Shown here piece by piece: positions 21,638 through 29,233 of a DNA stretch of 36,274 nt. The stretch is from Clostridia bacterium. GTDB taxonomy: Bacteria; Bacillota; Clostridia; Oscillospirales; Acutalibacteraceae. The notes beneath the pieces are model-generated. The model was not told where the DNA came from. It saw nothing but the letters and a program-made list of their open reading frames with translations, and did no database searches. Within the stretch, counting starts at the first letter, position 1. Each line of letters opens with the position of its first letter. The stretch is from contig JAFQEE010000044.1 in NCBI GenBank assembly GCA_017399175.1, positions 1 through 36,274 of the forward strand, written 5' to 3'. A program made the position numbers and the translations under genes.

Positions 21638-22508
21638 ATTTTATTATAACACCAATTCCTTCACCGAATTTTCCGCCTTTTTTGATATATTCGACAGTGG
21701 ACTTCTGTAAAGATGTTTTCTGTGGCAATTTATCAATAAAACCATAGTTTCCTGTTTCTTTTTTATTCTTCATTAAGTCAGAACCTTTGAATTTCTGACC
21801 GTAAAGCCAAAGGTATGTTGGCTGTGGGTCTTCTTTTTCCACAACGATTTCAAACATTGACTGGAATTTCAATATGTTGCTGTCAGCAGGCATAAAATTC
21901 TTATTTCCCGGATACAAAAGCCAACTGAAACACATATATTTATTGTCAGGGAATTCAGGGAAATACTCTTTGAAAAATTCCTGTGCCATATCAACTGATT
22001 TTACACAATCTTCATAAATAAGCTTTTCGCCACGAGGAATATGCATATTGAGAATTTTATCACCAAAATTAAGCTTCACACCATCGCGAGTCTTAGCAGG
22101 CTTAAAATACCAGATACACTTTTGATACTGAAGTCTGCCGATTTTGAAAATGCTCATATTCATATGGTGCATAATCCAATTAAGCTCAAAAAGACCGTCT
22201 TCGCCAGTTCTTGCTTTATGGTCGTCAATCCAGATTTTTATATCAGTCATAGTATCATAAAAGATGTCGTCACTAATTTTTTTTGCCTTGTATTTGTCAT
22301 AAATTGTTGGCAAAAAGGCATAAACAAGACTGAGTTTCATCATAGGTTCTTGTTTGAGTGTAACTTCCCAATGCTTTTTATTACAAATAAAAAGGAAAAA
22401 TTTAACTTTCTTTTTATTATCTTTTATGTATTTTTCCACTTTATTGGCTAGATCTTCACTTGGATAAATATTTAAAAATATTTCTTTTGAACGCTTAAAA
22501 TCAATCAT
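21636..22508 (-). CDS. GNAT-like acyltransferase-domain protein (NAT_N/GNAT_C type), 290 aa
   Basis: A cytoplasmic protein resembling the two-domain family NAT_N (PF18082) plus GNAT_C (PF18164). The signature is NMHIPRGEKLIYEDCVKSVD near the start of the C-terminal half, then EFFKEYFPEFPDNKYMCFSW and LLYPGNKNFMPADSNILKFQ. The N-terminal half is helical and charged. Family members are annotated as acyltransferases without known substrates. The start is ATG 22508, eight bases after AGGAG; the longer upstream frame lacks a ribosome site. It is transcribed alone. Confidence 0.7.
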   Translation of the reverse strand: MIDFKRSKEIFLNIYPSEDLANKVEKYIKDNKKKVKFFLFICNKKHWEVTLKQEPMMKLSLVYAFLPTIYDKYKAKKISDDIFYDTMTDIKIWIDDHKARTGEDGLFELNWIMHHMNMSIFKIGRLQYQKCIWYFKPAKTRDGVKLNFGDKILNMHIPRGEKLIYEDCVKSVDMAQEFFKEYFPEFPDNKYMCFSWLLYPGNKNFMPADSNILKFQSMFEIVVEKEDPQPTYLWLYGQKFKGSDLMKNKKETGNYGFIDKLPQKTSLQKSTVEYIKKGGKFGEGIGVIIK

Positions 22509-22616
22509 TTTTATTCTCCTAAACTTTGATATACACATTTTACCATAAAAAAATGAAAAATTAAACAGTAATTTTATAAAATTAATCGGCAATAATACTA
22601 TTGCGAGGTGATAAAG

Positions 22617-22793
22617 ATGAATAATCAGAACAACAATAACAACAAAAATCAGCAGAACAACAAAAACAATGCACAGAACAACAATAACAACAAAAATAAC
22701 AACAATCAGAAGACTCCAACAAACAATCAGTGGTCAAACCAGAAAAACAGCCCTGATATGAAAAACAATAACAACAAACAGGGCAACAAATAA
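22617..22793 (+). CDS. Asparagine-rich miniprotein, 58 aa
   Basis: No family is recognised. The start is ATG 22617, six bases after GAGGTG. Thirty of 58 residues are Asn, with Lys and Gln making up most of the rest (MNNQNNNNNKNQQNNKNNAQ at the start, QGNK at the end) and a single Trp. There is no hydrophobic segment. It would be disordered and basic. The clean ribosome site and a reading frame bounded by a stop suggest it is translated. It could also be an expanded simple repeat. Possible roles such as spore or condensate component are speculation. Confidence 0.6.
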   Translation: MNNQNNNNNKNQQNNKNNAQNNNNNKNNNNQKTPTNNQWSNQKNSPDMKNNNNKQGNK

Positions 22794-22802
22794 CTTTTTT
22801 AC

Positions 22803-22860
22803 TGCCTCCCTCTGACGAGGGAGGTGGCATTTTCGCAAGAAAATGACGGAGGGAGAGATA
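22803..22860. repeat. Modular interspersed repeat, copy 5 (short fragment)
   Basis: GCCTCCCTCTGACGAGGGAG followed by GTGGCATTTTCG, CGAAAATG and GACGGAGGGAGAGAT. It is the single CCTCCCTC module with an internal palindrome and no terminal repeats. Confidence 0.65.
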
Positions 22861-22873
22861 AGTTTACATAAAT

Positions 22874-22911
22874 CAAAAAGGATGCAGGTTCATTCTGCAT
22901 CCTAATTTTTT
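22874..22911. terminator. Bidirectional terminator
   Basis: AGGATGCAG / CTGCATCCT (nine bp) has T-runs on both strands. It serves the Asn-rich gene from the left and the PlsC-like gene from the right. Confidence 0.85.
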
Positions 22912-24091
22912 ATTTATAATCTTTTCCGACAAGATATCTCCACGCTGCAACATATTTTGCTGCTGCTGTGGGATTTTTGCTTTTTACATACAAGAAATGC
23001 TCGGAGTCGATAAACATAAGTGATTGAACAGAAACATTGAGAACAAGTTTAAGTTTATCAATCGGCATAACGATTGTCTGCTTTGGATTAAGATAAAGTT
23101 CAAATCTATCTTTATAAAGACGGATTGTAGCATCGTCTGAAAGTTCAACGCGTTTTCTCTTAATCATTGTATAGACAATCTGGTCTTTTTCCTCAAAAAC
23201 CAGACTGCCGTCAGGGGCATTAAGGACTTTCTGTTTCCATACAGGCTTCTGCCACTTGTCCCAATCAAGAATATTGTCAAAAACCAATTCTTTCTGTGAT
23301 GGGTGGAAGAAACCATCTCTGCCGAATTCAAGTTGATAACCGCAATCGCAAGTAACATAATTACCCTTTGAATGCATTGTGCCGACCTGTTCGCAATGAG
23401 GACAAACGAATAAAACGCGTTCAATATGCTCTGCAAGGTTTTTACCCTTGTATATTCTTGGCTTTTTGCGTTGTTCTTCGTAAGCATTAACATAAATATC
23501 TCGTTTGATAATCTCGTTAACTTCTTCACCGGTCATTTTACTTAATTCTTCAGCAGAATATTCGCCCATAACTCTGCCACGAATAGGGCCTTTGCGAAGT
23601 CCTGTACCCCATCTGGGAGTATGGAAAAAACCGCCTTTTATGCGATAAGTTATAAGTGAAACACCTAAATTTTTTACAAAATCACCTGTTCTAGGTGAGA
23701 AAAATCCTGTTTCACCGTTTGGGGTAATTGTACCCTCAACGAAAATACCTGTGGGTACACCTTCGTCAGCAGCAGCCTTCATATCGTTAAAAAGAACAGA
23801 CGCAGGATTATCTCTGCCCTTAATAATCCAACCCGATAAATCCTTAAAGAAGAATTCTGCCCAAGGATTAAGAATTGTATGGTCACCGGCAACAAATCTA
23901 ATATATTTTTTCAAAGAACACATAATATAAATCGGGTCAAGTCCATCAGAATGATTGCCGATTACAATAAAATTCTTGCTCTTTGGCCTGTATCTCTTGA
24001 CCTTTGCGTGGACAACAAGCAATACAATCCAAAAGAAAAGGACTCTGACAGTATTCATACAGATTTTATTCAAAAGAGTTCTTGCTTTCAA
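22910..24091 (-). CDS. PlsC-like acyltransferase with C-terminal zinc ribbon, 393 aa
   Basis: An N-terminal membrane helix (TVRVLFFWIVLLVVHAKV) leads to an acyltransferase domain. It has the H-x4-D motif in GNHSDGLDPIY and FVEGTITPNGETGF, corresponding to the glycerophosphate-binding FPEGTRS motif. This fits 1-acylglycerol-3-phosphate or related lipid acyl transfer at the membrane. Unusually, a zinc ribbon (CPHC near residue 230 and CDCG near 250) and a beta-rich C-terminal domain of about 130 residues follow. Start codon TTG 24091 is assumed, preceded by AGGAAG. A consensus promoter lies at 24157-24129. The reaction is inferred from the domain only. Confidence 0.82.
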   Translation of the reverse strand: MKARTLLNKICMNTVRVLFFWIVLLVVHAKVKRYRPKSKNFIVIGNHSDGLDPIYIMCSLKKYIRFVAGDHTILNPWAEFFFKDLSGWIIKGRDNPASVLFNDMKAAADEGVPTGIFVEGTITPNGETGFFSPRTGDFVKNLGVSLITYRIKGGFFHTPRWGTGLRKGPIRGRVMGEYSAEELSKMTGEEVNEIIKRDIYVNAYEEQRKKPRIYKGKNLAEHIERVLFVCPHCEQVGTMHSKGNYVTCDCGYQLEFGRDGFFHPSQKELVFDNILDWDKWQKPVWKQKVLNAPDGSLVFEEKDQIVYTMIKRKRVELSDDATIRLYKDRFELYLNPKQTIVMPIDKLKLVLNVSVQSLMFIDSEHFLYVKSKNPTAAAKYVAAWRYLVGKDYK

Positions 24092-24128
24092 AAAGCATCA
24101 CTTCCTGTCATTTTTAAAATACACAACT

Positions 24129-24157
24129 ATTTTAAATGAATTTCATCATTGTGTCAA
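24129..24157 (-). promoter_or_regulatory. Promoter of the PlsC-like gene
   Basis: Read leftward, consensus TTGACA (24157-24152), a 17-base spacer and TAAAAT (24134-24129). Confidence 0.8.
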
Positions 24158-24206
24158 CAAAAAGATAAAATTGAACATTGGTGTGTTGTTTATTTACTAT
24201 ATATTG

Positions 24207-24235
24207 TTGCAAAAAAATTGTAATTAATGTAAAAT
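24207..24235 (+). promoter_or_regulatory. Likely promoter of the radical SAM operon
   Basis: TTGCAA (24207-24212), a 17-base spacer and TAAAAT (24230-24235). Repeat copy 6 separates it from the first gene, so the repeat would form most of a ~260-base 5' leader. Confidence 0.5.
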
Positions 24236-24254
24236 AAATGAAGTTGTGTTTGAC

Positions 24255-24480
24255 AAATTGGAGTTTGTCGTTGAGGCTTCTCCTTGAGGAGAAGCTGTCT
24301 GCGAAGCATACTGAGGGAGAGATTTAGTGTGCAGAAAAACTATCTCTCCCTCCGTCAAAATCGAAGATTTTGCCACCTCCCTCGTCAGAGGGAGGCGTTA
24401 CAATCGCAACGCAGTTCCGACATTTTGCACTCTGCACTTTGCGTTTTGCACTTATTAATCTTCCCGACATATTGTAATTT
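24255..24480. repeat. Modular interspersed repeat, copy 6 (full)
   Basis: The left end is AAATTGGAGTTTGTCGTT. The right end, read inward, is AAATTACAATATGTCGGG. The interior has the CCTCCCTC module and the GTCGGAACTGCG module in inverted orientation relative to copy 1. It lies between the operon promoter and its first gene. Confidence 0.8.
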
Positions 24481-24505
24481 ACTTCATTATTTTCAGGTGA
24501 TGAAA

Positions 24506-25408
24506 ATGGGCAGATACTATTCTTTAAATGAATATGTAAACGACCAGTTCGGTGAAAAGGTGTATAAACTTGCACTGGATTCTGGTTGTACATGCCCTAA
24601 TCGTGATGGTACACTCCATACTCGTGGTTGTATTTTCTGTCATAACGGGTCATCGCATTTTGCAGAAACAGGAATCGACATAAACGAGCAGATTGAAAAC
24701 GCCAAGAACCGAGTGAAAAATAAAATTAAAACGGATAAATTTATTGCGTATTTTCAAAGCTTCACAAACACATACGGTGACACAGAGAAACTTGAAAATA
24801 TTTTTACAACTGCAATAAATCGTGATGATATTGTGGCAATTTCAATTGGTACGCGACCTGATTGCTTACCTCAAGATATTCTTAATATGCTCGAAAATCT
24901 TAACAAAATCAAGCCTGTCTGGGTTGAATTGGGATTACAGACATCAAATGAAAAGATTGCAGAATATATCCGTCGATGCTATAAAAATGATGTTTATGAA
25001 AAAGCAGTCAAAGACCTTAAAAGCAGAAATATAACAGTTATAACTCATATAATAATCGGTCTTCCAAATGAAACACCGAAAGATGTTTTGAACACAGTTG
25101 ATTTTTCGGTAAAATGTGGTACAGACGGAGTAAAACTCCAACTTTTACATATTTTAAAAGATACTGATTTATACGAAGATTACAAAAATGGTCTTGTGAA
25201 ACCGTTGAGTTTAAATGAATATATGGATATTCTTTTCAAATGTATCGAAAGAATACCGAAAAATATTGTTATTCATCGAATAACGGGTGATGCACCTAAA
25301 AAATATCTTGTTGAGCCACTATGGAGCGGTGACAAGAAAAAGGTGCTTAATACGATAAACAAAGAAATGGAAAAAAGAGATATAATTCAAGGGAAGTGTA
25401 GTATATGA
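24506..25408 (+). CDS. TIGR01212-family radical SAM protein (YhcC/YtqA-like), 300 aa
   Basis: A radical SAM enzyme with the family's N-terminal signature: YYSLNEYVNDQFGEKVYKLA, then cluster cysteines C30, C42 and C45 in CPNRDGT...GCIFC. The later stretch VWVELGLQTSNEKIAEYIRR is typical of the MiaB/Elp3-like barrel. The exact reaction of this family is not established here. I chose ATG 24506, behind AGGTGA. A frame extending further upstream is only translated repeat DNA. Its TGA overlaps the alcohol dehydrogenase start (ATGA). Confidence 0.88.
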   Translation: MGRYYSLNEYVNDQFGEKVYKLALDSGCTCPNRDGTLHTRGCIFCHNGSSHFAETGIDINEQIENAKNRVKNKIKTDKFIAYFQSFTNTYGDTEKLENIFTTAINRDDIVAISIGTRPDCLPQDILNMLENLNKIKPVWVELGLQTSNEKIAEYIRRCYKNDVYEKAVKDLKSRNITVITHIIIGLPNETPKDVLNTVDFSVKCGTDGVKLQLLHILKDTDLYEDYKNGLVKPLSLNEYMDILFKCIERIPKNIVIHRITGDAPKKYLVEPLWSGDKKKVLNTINKEMEKRDIIQGKCSI

Positions 25409-26535
25409 ATTGGGAATTCAGTTTACCCGTAAAAATTTATTTCGGTACAGATAAAATCAAGGAATTACCGAAAATCATAGAAGAATACGGATACAAAAAA
25501 GGTGTTCTCGTCTGTTCAAACACACTTAGAAAAAACGGTGTTGCAGATGAGATTATAAAGAACTGTAACGGTGTTATCGTTGATGTTTTTTCAGATATAA
25601 GACCCAATCCCACAACGGATAATGTTAATGCTTGTGTGGATGTTCTTCGTAAAAACAATGCCGATTTTGCAGTTGCTCTCGGTGGTGGCTCACCAATGGA
25701 TTGTTGTAAGGCTGCTTGTGCTATTGCAAATGGTGATGACATTATCGAAAGTTATCACACCGGTGGAAAGCCAATAAACAAAGATGAAGTTATTCCAATG
25801 ATTGCTGTTGCCACAACAAGTGGTACAGGTAGTGAAATTACAAACATTTCAGTTCTTACAGATTTGAGTAAAAATGTGAAATCCACAATGAATGACCCGC
25901 TTATGTACCCCAAGGCAGCAATTGTTGACCCGCGACTTACATTAAGCGTACCGCCAAAGGTTACTGCATCAACAGGACTTGATGTGTTAAGTCACGCACT
26001 TGAAAGTGTATGGAGTGTACTTCATCAGCCCATTTGCGAAAGTTGTTCCGTTCACGCAACAAAACTCGTATTTGAATGGCTGTATAAGGCATATTGTGAG
26101 CCTGAAAATCTTCTTGCCCGTGAAAAAATGGCAGAAGCATCTATTGTTGCCGGTGTTGCATTCTCAAATCCAAGAACAGCAGGAAGTCACGCTTGTTCAT
26201 TCCCGCTTACAAATCTCTACGGTGTCCCTCACGGTGAGGCTTGTGCTATGACTCTCGACTTTTTCACAAGATATAATGCAGAGGCTGAAAACGGCAGACT
26301 TAATAGATTTGCACAGAATTGTGGCTTTAAGGATGCTTACGAAATGGCTGACAGCATAACAGAATTAAAAAAGAAAATGGAAATGGCTTGTACTTTAAAG
26401 GAAATTGGTGTAAAATCATTAGATGAGATTGAAACACTTACAAAAATGAGTATGACGCCACTTATGGAACGAAATATGATTCCGCTTTCATATGATGACA
26501 TCAAAAATATGTATGTTTCAATATGGGGTGAATAA
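25405..26535 (+). CDS. Iron-containing alcohol dehydrogenase, 376 aa
   Basis: A group III (Fe-ADH, PF00465) NAD(P)H-dependent dehydrogenase. The nucleotide-binding GGGSPMDCCKA is near residue 94. TTSGTGSEITNISVLTD follows, and the iron site lies in STGLDVLSHALES with LYGVPHGEACAMT (Asp and His ligands). The length is typical. Butanol or other alcohol/aldehyde interconversion in fermentation is the family role. It is co-translated with the radical SAM gene upstream. The M20 peptidase gene follows two bases after its stop. Confidence 0.93.
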   Translation: MNWEFSLPVKIYFGTDKIKELPKIIEEYGYKKGVLVCSNTLRKNGVADEIIKNCNGVIVDVFSDIRPNPTTDNVNACVDVLRKNNADFAVALGGGSPMDCCKAACAIANGDDIIESYHTGGKPINKDEVIPMIAVATTSGTGSEITNISVLTDLSKNVKSTMNDPLMYPKAAIVDPRLTLSVPPKVTASTGLDVLSHALESVWSVLHQPICESCSVHATKLVFEWLYKAYCEPENLLAREKMAEASIVAGVAFSNPRTAGSHACSFPLTNLYGVPHGEACAMTLDFFTRYNAEAENGRLNRFAQNCGFKDAYEMADSITELKKKMEMACTLKEIGVKSLDEIETLTKMSMTPLMERNMIPLSYDDIKNMYVSIWGE

Positions 26536-26537
26536 GA

Positions 26538-27974
26538 ATGGCTATTTTGTTCATTGTTCTTTCTTTGCTCCTGATTTTGGTTGCAGTTCTTACATTTAAC
26601 ACAGTAAATGCATCAAAGAAAGCAAGAAAACTAAATGAATTCAAACCTTTTTATAATGACGATGAAATTAAATATTATGTGTCACGATTACAGAAAATGA
26701 TTAAATGTAAAACTGTTTCTGTTAAGGATAGTTATGACGATACTGAATTCGCAAAACTTCGTGATGTTATGACAGAGCTTTTTCCCACAGTTCACAAATC
26801 AAGTGAAAAAATGACATTTTCAGACGACTGTTGGATTTACAAAATCAAAGGTAAAGACGACAGCAGAAATATTATGCTTATGTCACATCATGATGTTGTT
26901 GACGCGGCAGGTGAATGGGAACACGACGGTTTTTCAGGTGAAATTGCAAATGGCAAAATCTGGGGCAGGGGAACGGTCGACACAAAAACACCTCTTTTTG
27001 CTGAATTTTCTGCACTTGAAGAACTTCTTAATGAAGGCTATGAGCCGCCATGTAACATCTGGATTGGTTCTTCTCATAACGAGGAGCTTGGTGGCGACGG
27101 AATACCAACAGCACTTACATATTTTAAAGAAAACAACATTACATTCGAAGTAATTCTTGACGAGGGTGGTGCACTGATTGAACCACCACTCGGTGGAATG
27201 AAATGCGATAAATGTGGTATGGTGGCTGTCCACGAAAAGGGCAGAATAAGTCTTATCTGTACTGCAACTGCTGAAAGTGGTCATGCAAGTCTTACTTCCG
27301 CCACTACACTTACTCCTGTTGAACGAATGTCTGCATTTATAAATGAAATTACAACAAATGATGTATTTATCCGTCGTATTAATCCACAGGTTGAAGCAAT
27401 GTTCAAGCATTTAGGACCTTACTGCGGTTTTCCAATGAATATGCTTTTTGCAAATCTCTGGCTTTTCGGCGGAATTATCAAAAAGGTAATGCCTAAAATC
27501 AATGCACAGGCAGGTGGTCTTATCGGCACAACTTGTTCATTTAATAACATTGATGGCAGTAGTGCATCAAAACAATGCACAGCAAAATCATTTGTCCGTC
27601 CTGTTGATGAAAAGGATTTCGAAGAAGACCTTAAAACATTCAAATCTGTTGCATCAAAATACGCAATAACTGTTGAAATGACAGAGGACAGTGAATATCA
27701 CGGTCCTGCGGATATGACAAAACCACAGTTCGAATACACAATGGACTGTATCGGTGAGATTTTTCCACAGTATCCTGCATCACCGTTTATTCTTCCTGCA
27801 GGTACAGACGCAAGAACTCTTACTGATGTGTGCGAATGTGTACTTCGATTTGCACCGATTAAATTGTCAGCACAGCAATTAGCATCAGTCCACGGCGAAA
27901 ACGAAAATATAGATGTTGACTCAGTTGCAAACTGTGTGGCATTTTATAAACATTATATTAAAAACTATAAATAA
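26538..27974 (+). CDS. M20-family metallopeptidase/amidohydrolase, membrane-anchored, 478 aa
   Basis: An N-terminal hydrophobic helix (AILFIVLSLLLILVAVLTF) anchors a zinc-dependent M20 hydrolase. Metal motifs are MLMSHHDVVDAAGEWEHD (H117, D119), WGRGTVDTKTP, SSHNEELGGDG and ILDEGGAL. A lid domain follows, and LPAGTDARTLTD comes near the C-terminus. The pattern is like PM20D1/carboxypeptidase-S members that cleave N-acyl amino acids or peptides. The ribosome site GGGTGA precedes ATG 26538. It is third in a four-gene operon. Substrate is unknown. Confidence 0.88.
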   Translation: MAILFIVLSLLLILVAVLTFNTVNASKKARKLNEFKPFYNDDEIKYYVSRLQKMIKCKTVSVKDSYDDTEFAKLRDVMTELFPTVHKSSEKMTFSDDCWIYKIKGKDDSRNIMLMSHHDVVDAAGEWEHDGFSGEIANGKIWGRGTVDTKTPLFAEFSALEELLNEGYEPPCNIWIGSSHNEELGGDGIPTALTYFKENNITFEVILDEGGALIEPPLGGMKCDKCGMVAVHEKGRISLICTATAESGHASLTSATTLTPVERMSAFINEITTNDVFIRRINPQVEAMFKHLGPYCGFPMNMLFANLWLFGGIIKKVMPKINAQAGGLIGTTCSFNNIDGSSASKQCTAKSFVRPVDEKDFEEDLKTFKSVASKYAITVEMTEDSEYHGPADMTKPQFEYTMDCIGEIFPQYPASPFILPAGTDARTLTDVCECVLRFAPIKLSAQQLASVHGENENIDVDSVANCVAFYKHYIKNYK

Positions 27975-27987
27975 AGGGAGATAAATT

Positions 27988-28818
27988 ATGAGTAATTGGA
28001 TTGACAACAAAACAGTAATTATCACAGGTGCTTCAGCAGGTATCGGTAAGGGTGTTGCAGAAACACTTATTAAAAAGCATAACTGTAAGGTTATCGGTAT
28101 CGCAAGAAGTCAGGAAAAAACAGAAAAATTCGTTGAGGAATTAGGCGAATATGCAAAGAATTTCTCATACAGACTCTTTGATGTATCTGTTAAAGAAAAC
28201 TGGCTTGAGTTTGCAGAGTATCTTAAAGAAAATGATGTTCATCCCGATGTGCTTATTAATAATGCAGGTATTTTGCCAAAGTTCAATAAGACACAAAATT
28301 ACTCAATCGAAGAAATCGAAAGAGTAATGAATATCAACTTCTATTCAGCAGTTTATTCAATCAAGGCATTGTTACCAATGATTCTTGAATCAAGCACACC
28401 GGCAATCATCAATGTTGCTTCTTCTGCTGCTTTAATGGCTCTTGCAGGTACTTCTACATATTCAGCAAGTAAAGCAGCGCTTAAGTCATTTACAGAGTCT
28501 TTAAGAGAAGATTTAAGAGGCAAATGCTATGTTTCAGTTATCTGTCCGGGCTTTACAAAGACAGATATTTTCCGTAATCAGGATTCAAACACAGCAAAGG
28601 GCGAAAAGATGATTAACGCAATCAGCACAGACTGCGACAAGATGGTTAAAATGATTTGCAACGGTATCGCAAACAAGAGTGAACTTATGATTTTCGGTTT
28701 CGATGCAGAGTTTATGAAGATTTTTGGAAGACTTACACCTGTACAGGGTGGACGACTTTTCAGCGTAGTAATGAAAATGTCAAAACTTCCATTATTCGAC
28801 GCAGTGTTTAAGGACTAA
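27988..28818 (+). CDS. Short-chain dehydrogenase/reductase, 276 aa
   Basis: Classical SDR with the cofactor motif TGASAGIGKG (residues 12-21), the structural motif NNAG, and the catalytic Ser region INVASSAALMA with YSASKAALK (Tyr-x3-Lys). It reduces or oxidises an alcohol or ketone with NAD(P). The C-terminal part is typical in length. AAAGGGAG lies nine bases before the ATG. It is the last gene of the operon and repeat DNA follows directly, with no clear terminator of its own. Confidence 0.92.
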   Translation: MSNWIDNKTVIITGASAGIGKGVAETLIKKHNCKVIGIARSQEKTEKFVEELGEYAKNFSYRLFDVSVKENWLEFAEYLKENDVHPDVLINNAGILPKFNKTQNYSIEEIERVMNINFYSAVYSIKALLPMILESSTPAIINVASSAALMALAGTSTYSASKAALKSFTESLREDLRGKCYVSVICPGFTKTDIFRNQDSNTAKGEKMINAISTDCDKMVKMICNGIANKSELMIFGFDAEFMKIFGRLTPVQGGRLFSVVMKMSKLPLFDAVFKD

Positions 28819-28828
28819 AAAACTAAAA

Positions 28829-29172
28829 TACTAATGGTAGGGGCGGGGGCTTGTGTCTCACCTGCCGGTTCGGTCGGTGCTTCTGCTTCGCAGAGGTGTC
28901 CACTGGACACCCGCACCCCGCCGATTTTATTTGTACAACAAATTGGAGTTTGTAGAGATAATGCGTAATTCGGAATTCGGAATTAAGGAACTGCGTTGCG
29001 ATTATATCGCCTCCCTCTGACGAGGGAGGTGGCAAAATCTTTGATTTTGACGGAGGGAGAGATAAGCTTTACTGCTCACTAAATCTTTCCCTCAGTCTGC
29101 TTCGCAGACAGCTCCCTCGTCAGAGGGAGCCAAAGAAAAACACAATTAAAAGAGAGCGATAAATTATAATTT
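28829..29172. repeat. Modular interspersed repeat, copy 7 (compound)
   Basis: A first GC-rich block (28838-28925: CTGCCGGTTCGGTCGGTGCT and the AGAGGTGTCC/GGACACCCGCACC palindrome) stands outside a full copy with ends AAATTGGAGTTTGTAGAG (28940) and CGATAAATTATAATTT (to 29172). This full copy contains the two CCTCCCTC modules in the same order as copy 1. Confidence 0.8.
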
Positions 29173-29184
29173 GACATTTACACA

Positions 29185-29213
29185 ACAAAAGAGGAGAGTG
29201 AAAACTCTCCTCT
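29185..29213 (-). terminator. Terminator of the flavoenzyme gene
   Basis: AGAGGAGAGT / ACTCTCCTCT (ten bp, loop GAAA) followed leftward by TTTTGTTG. Confidence 0.8.
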
Positions 29214-29233
29214 GATTTTATGTCTTTGCGAAA

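Noticed and set aside
24284-24505. N-terminal extension of the radical SAM protein by ~74 residues
   Set aside because: It is Arg/Ser-rich translation of repeat copy 6; the family signature begins at ATG 24506, which has its own ribosome site.
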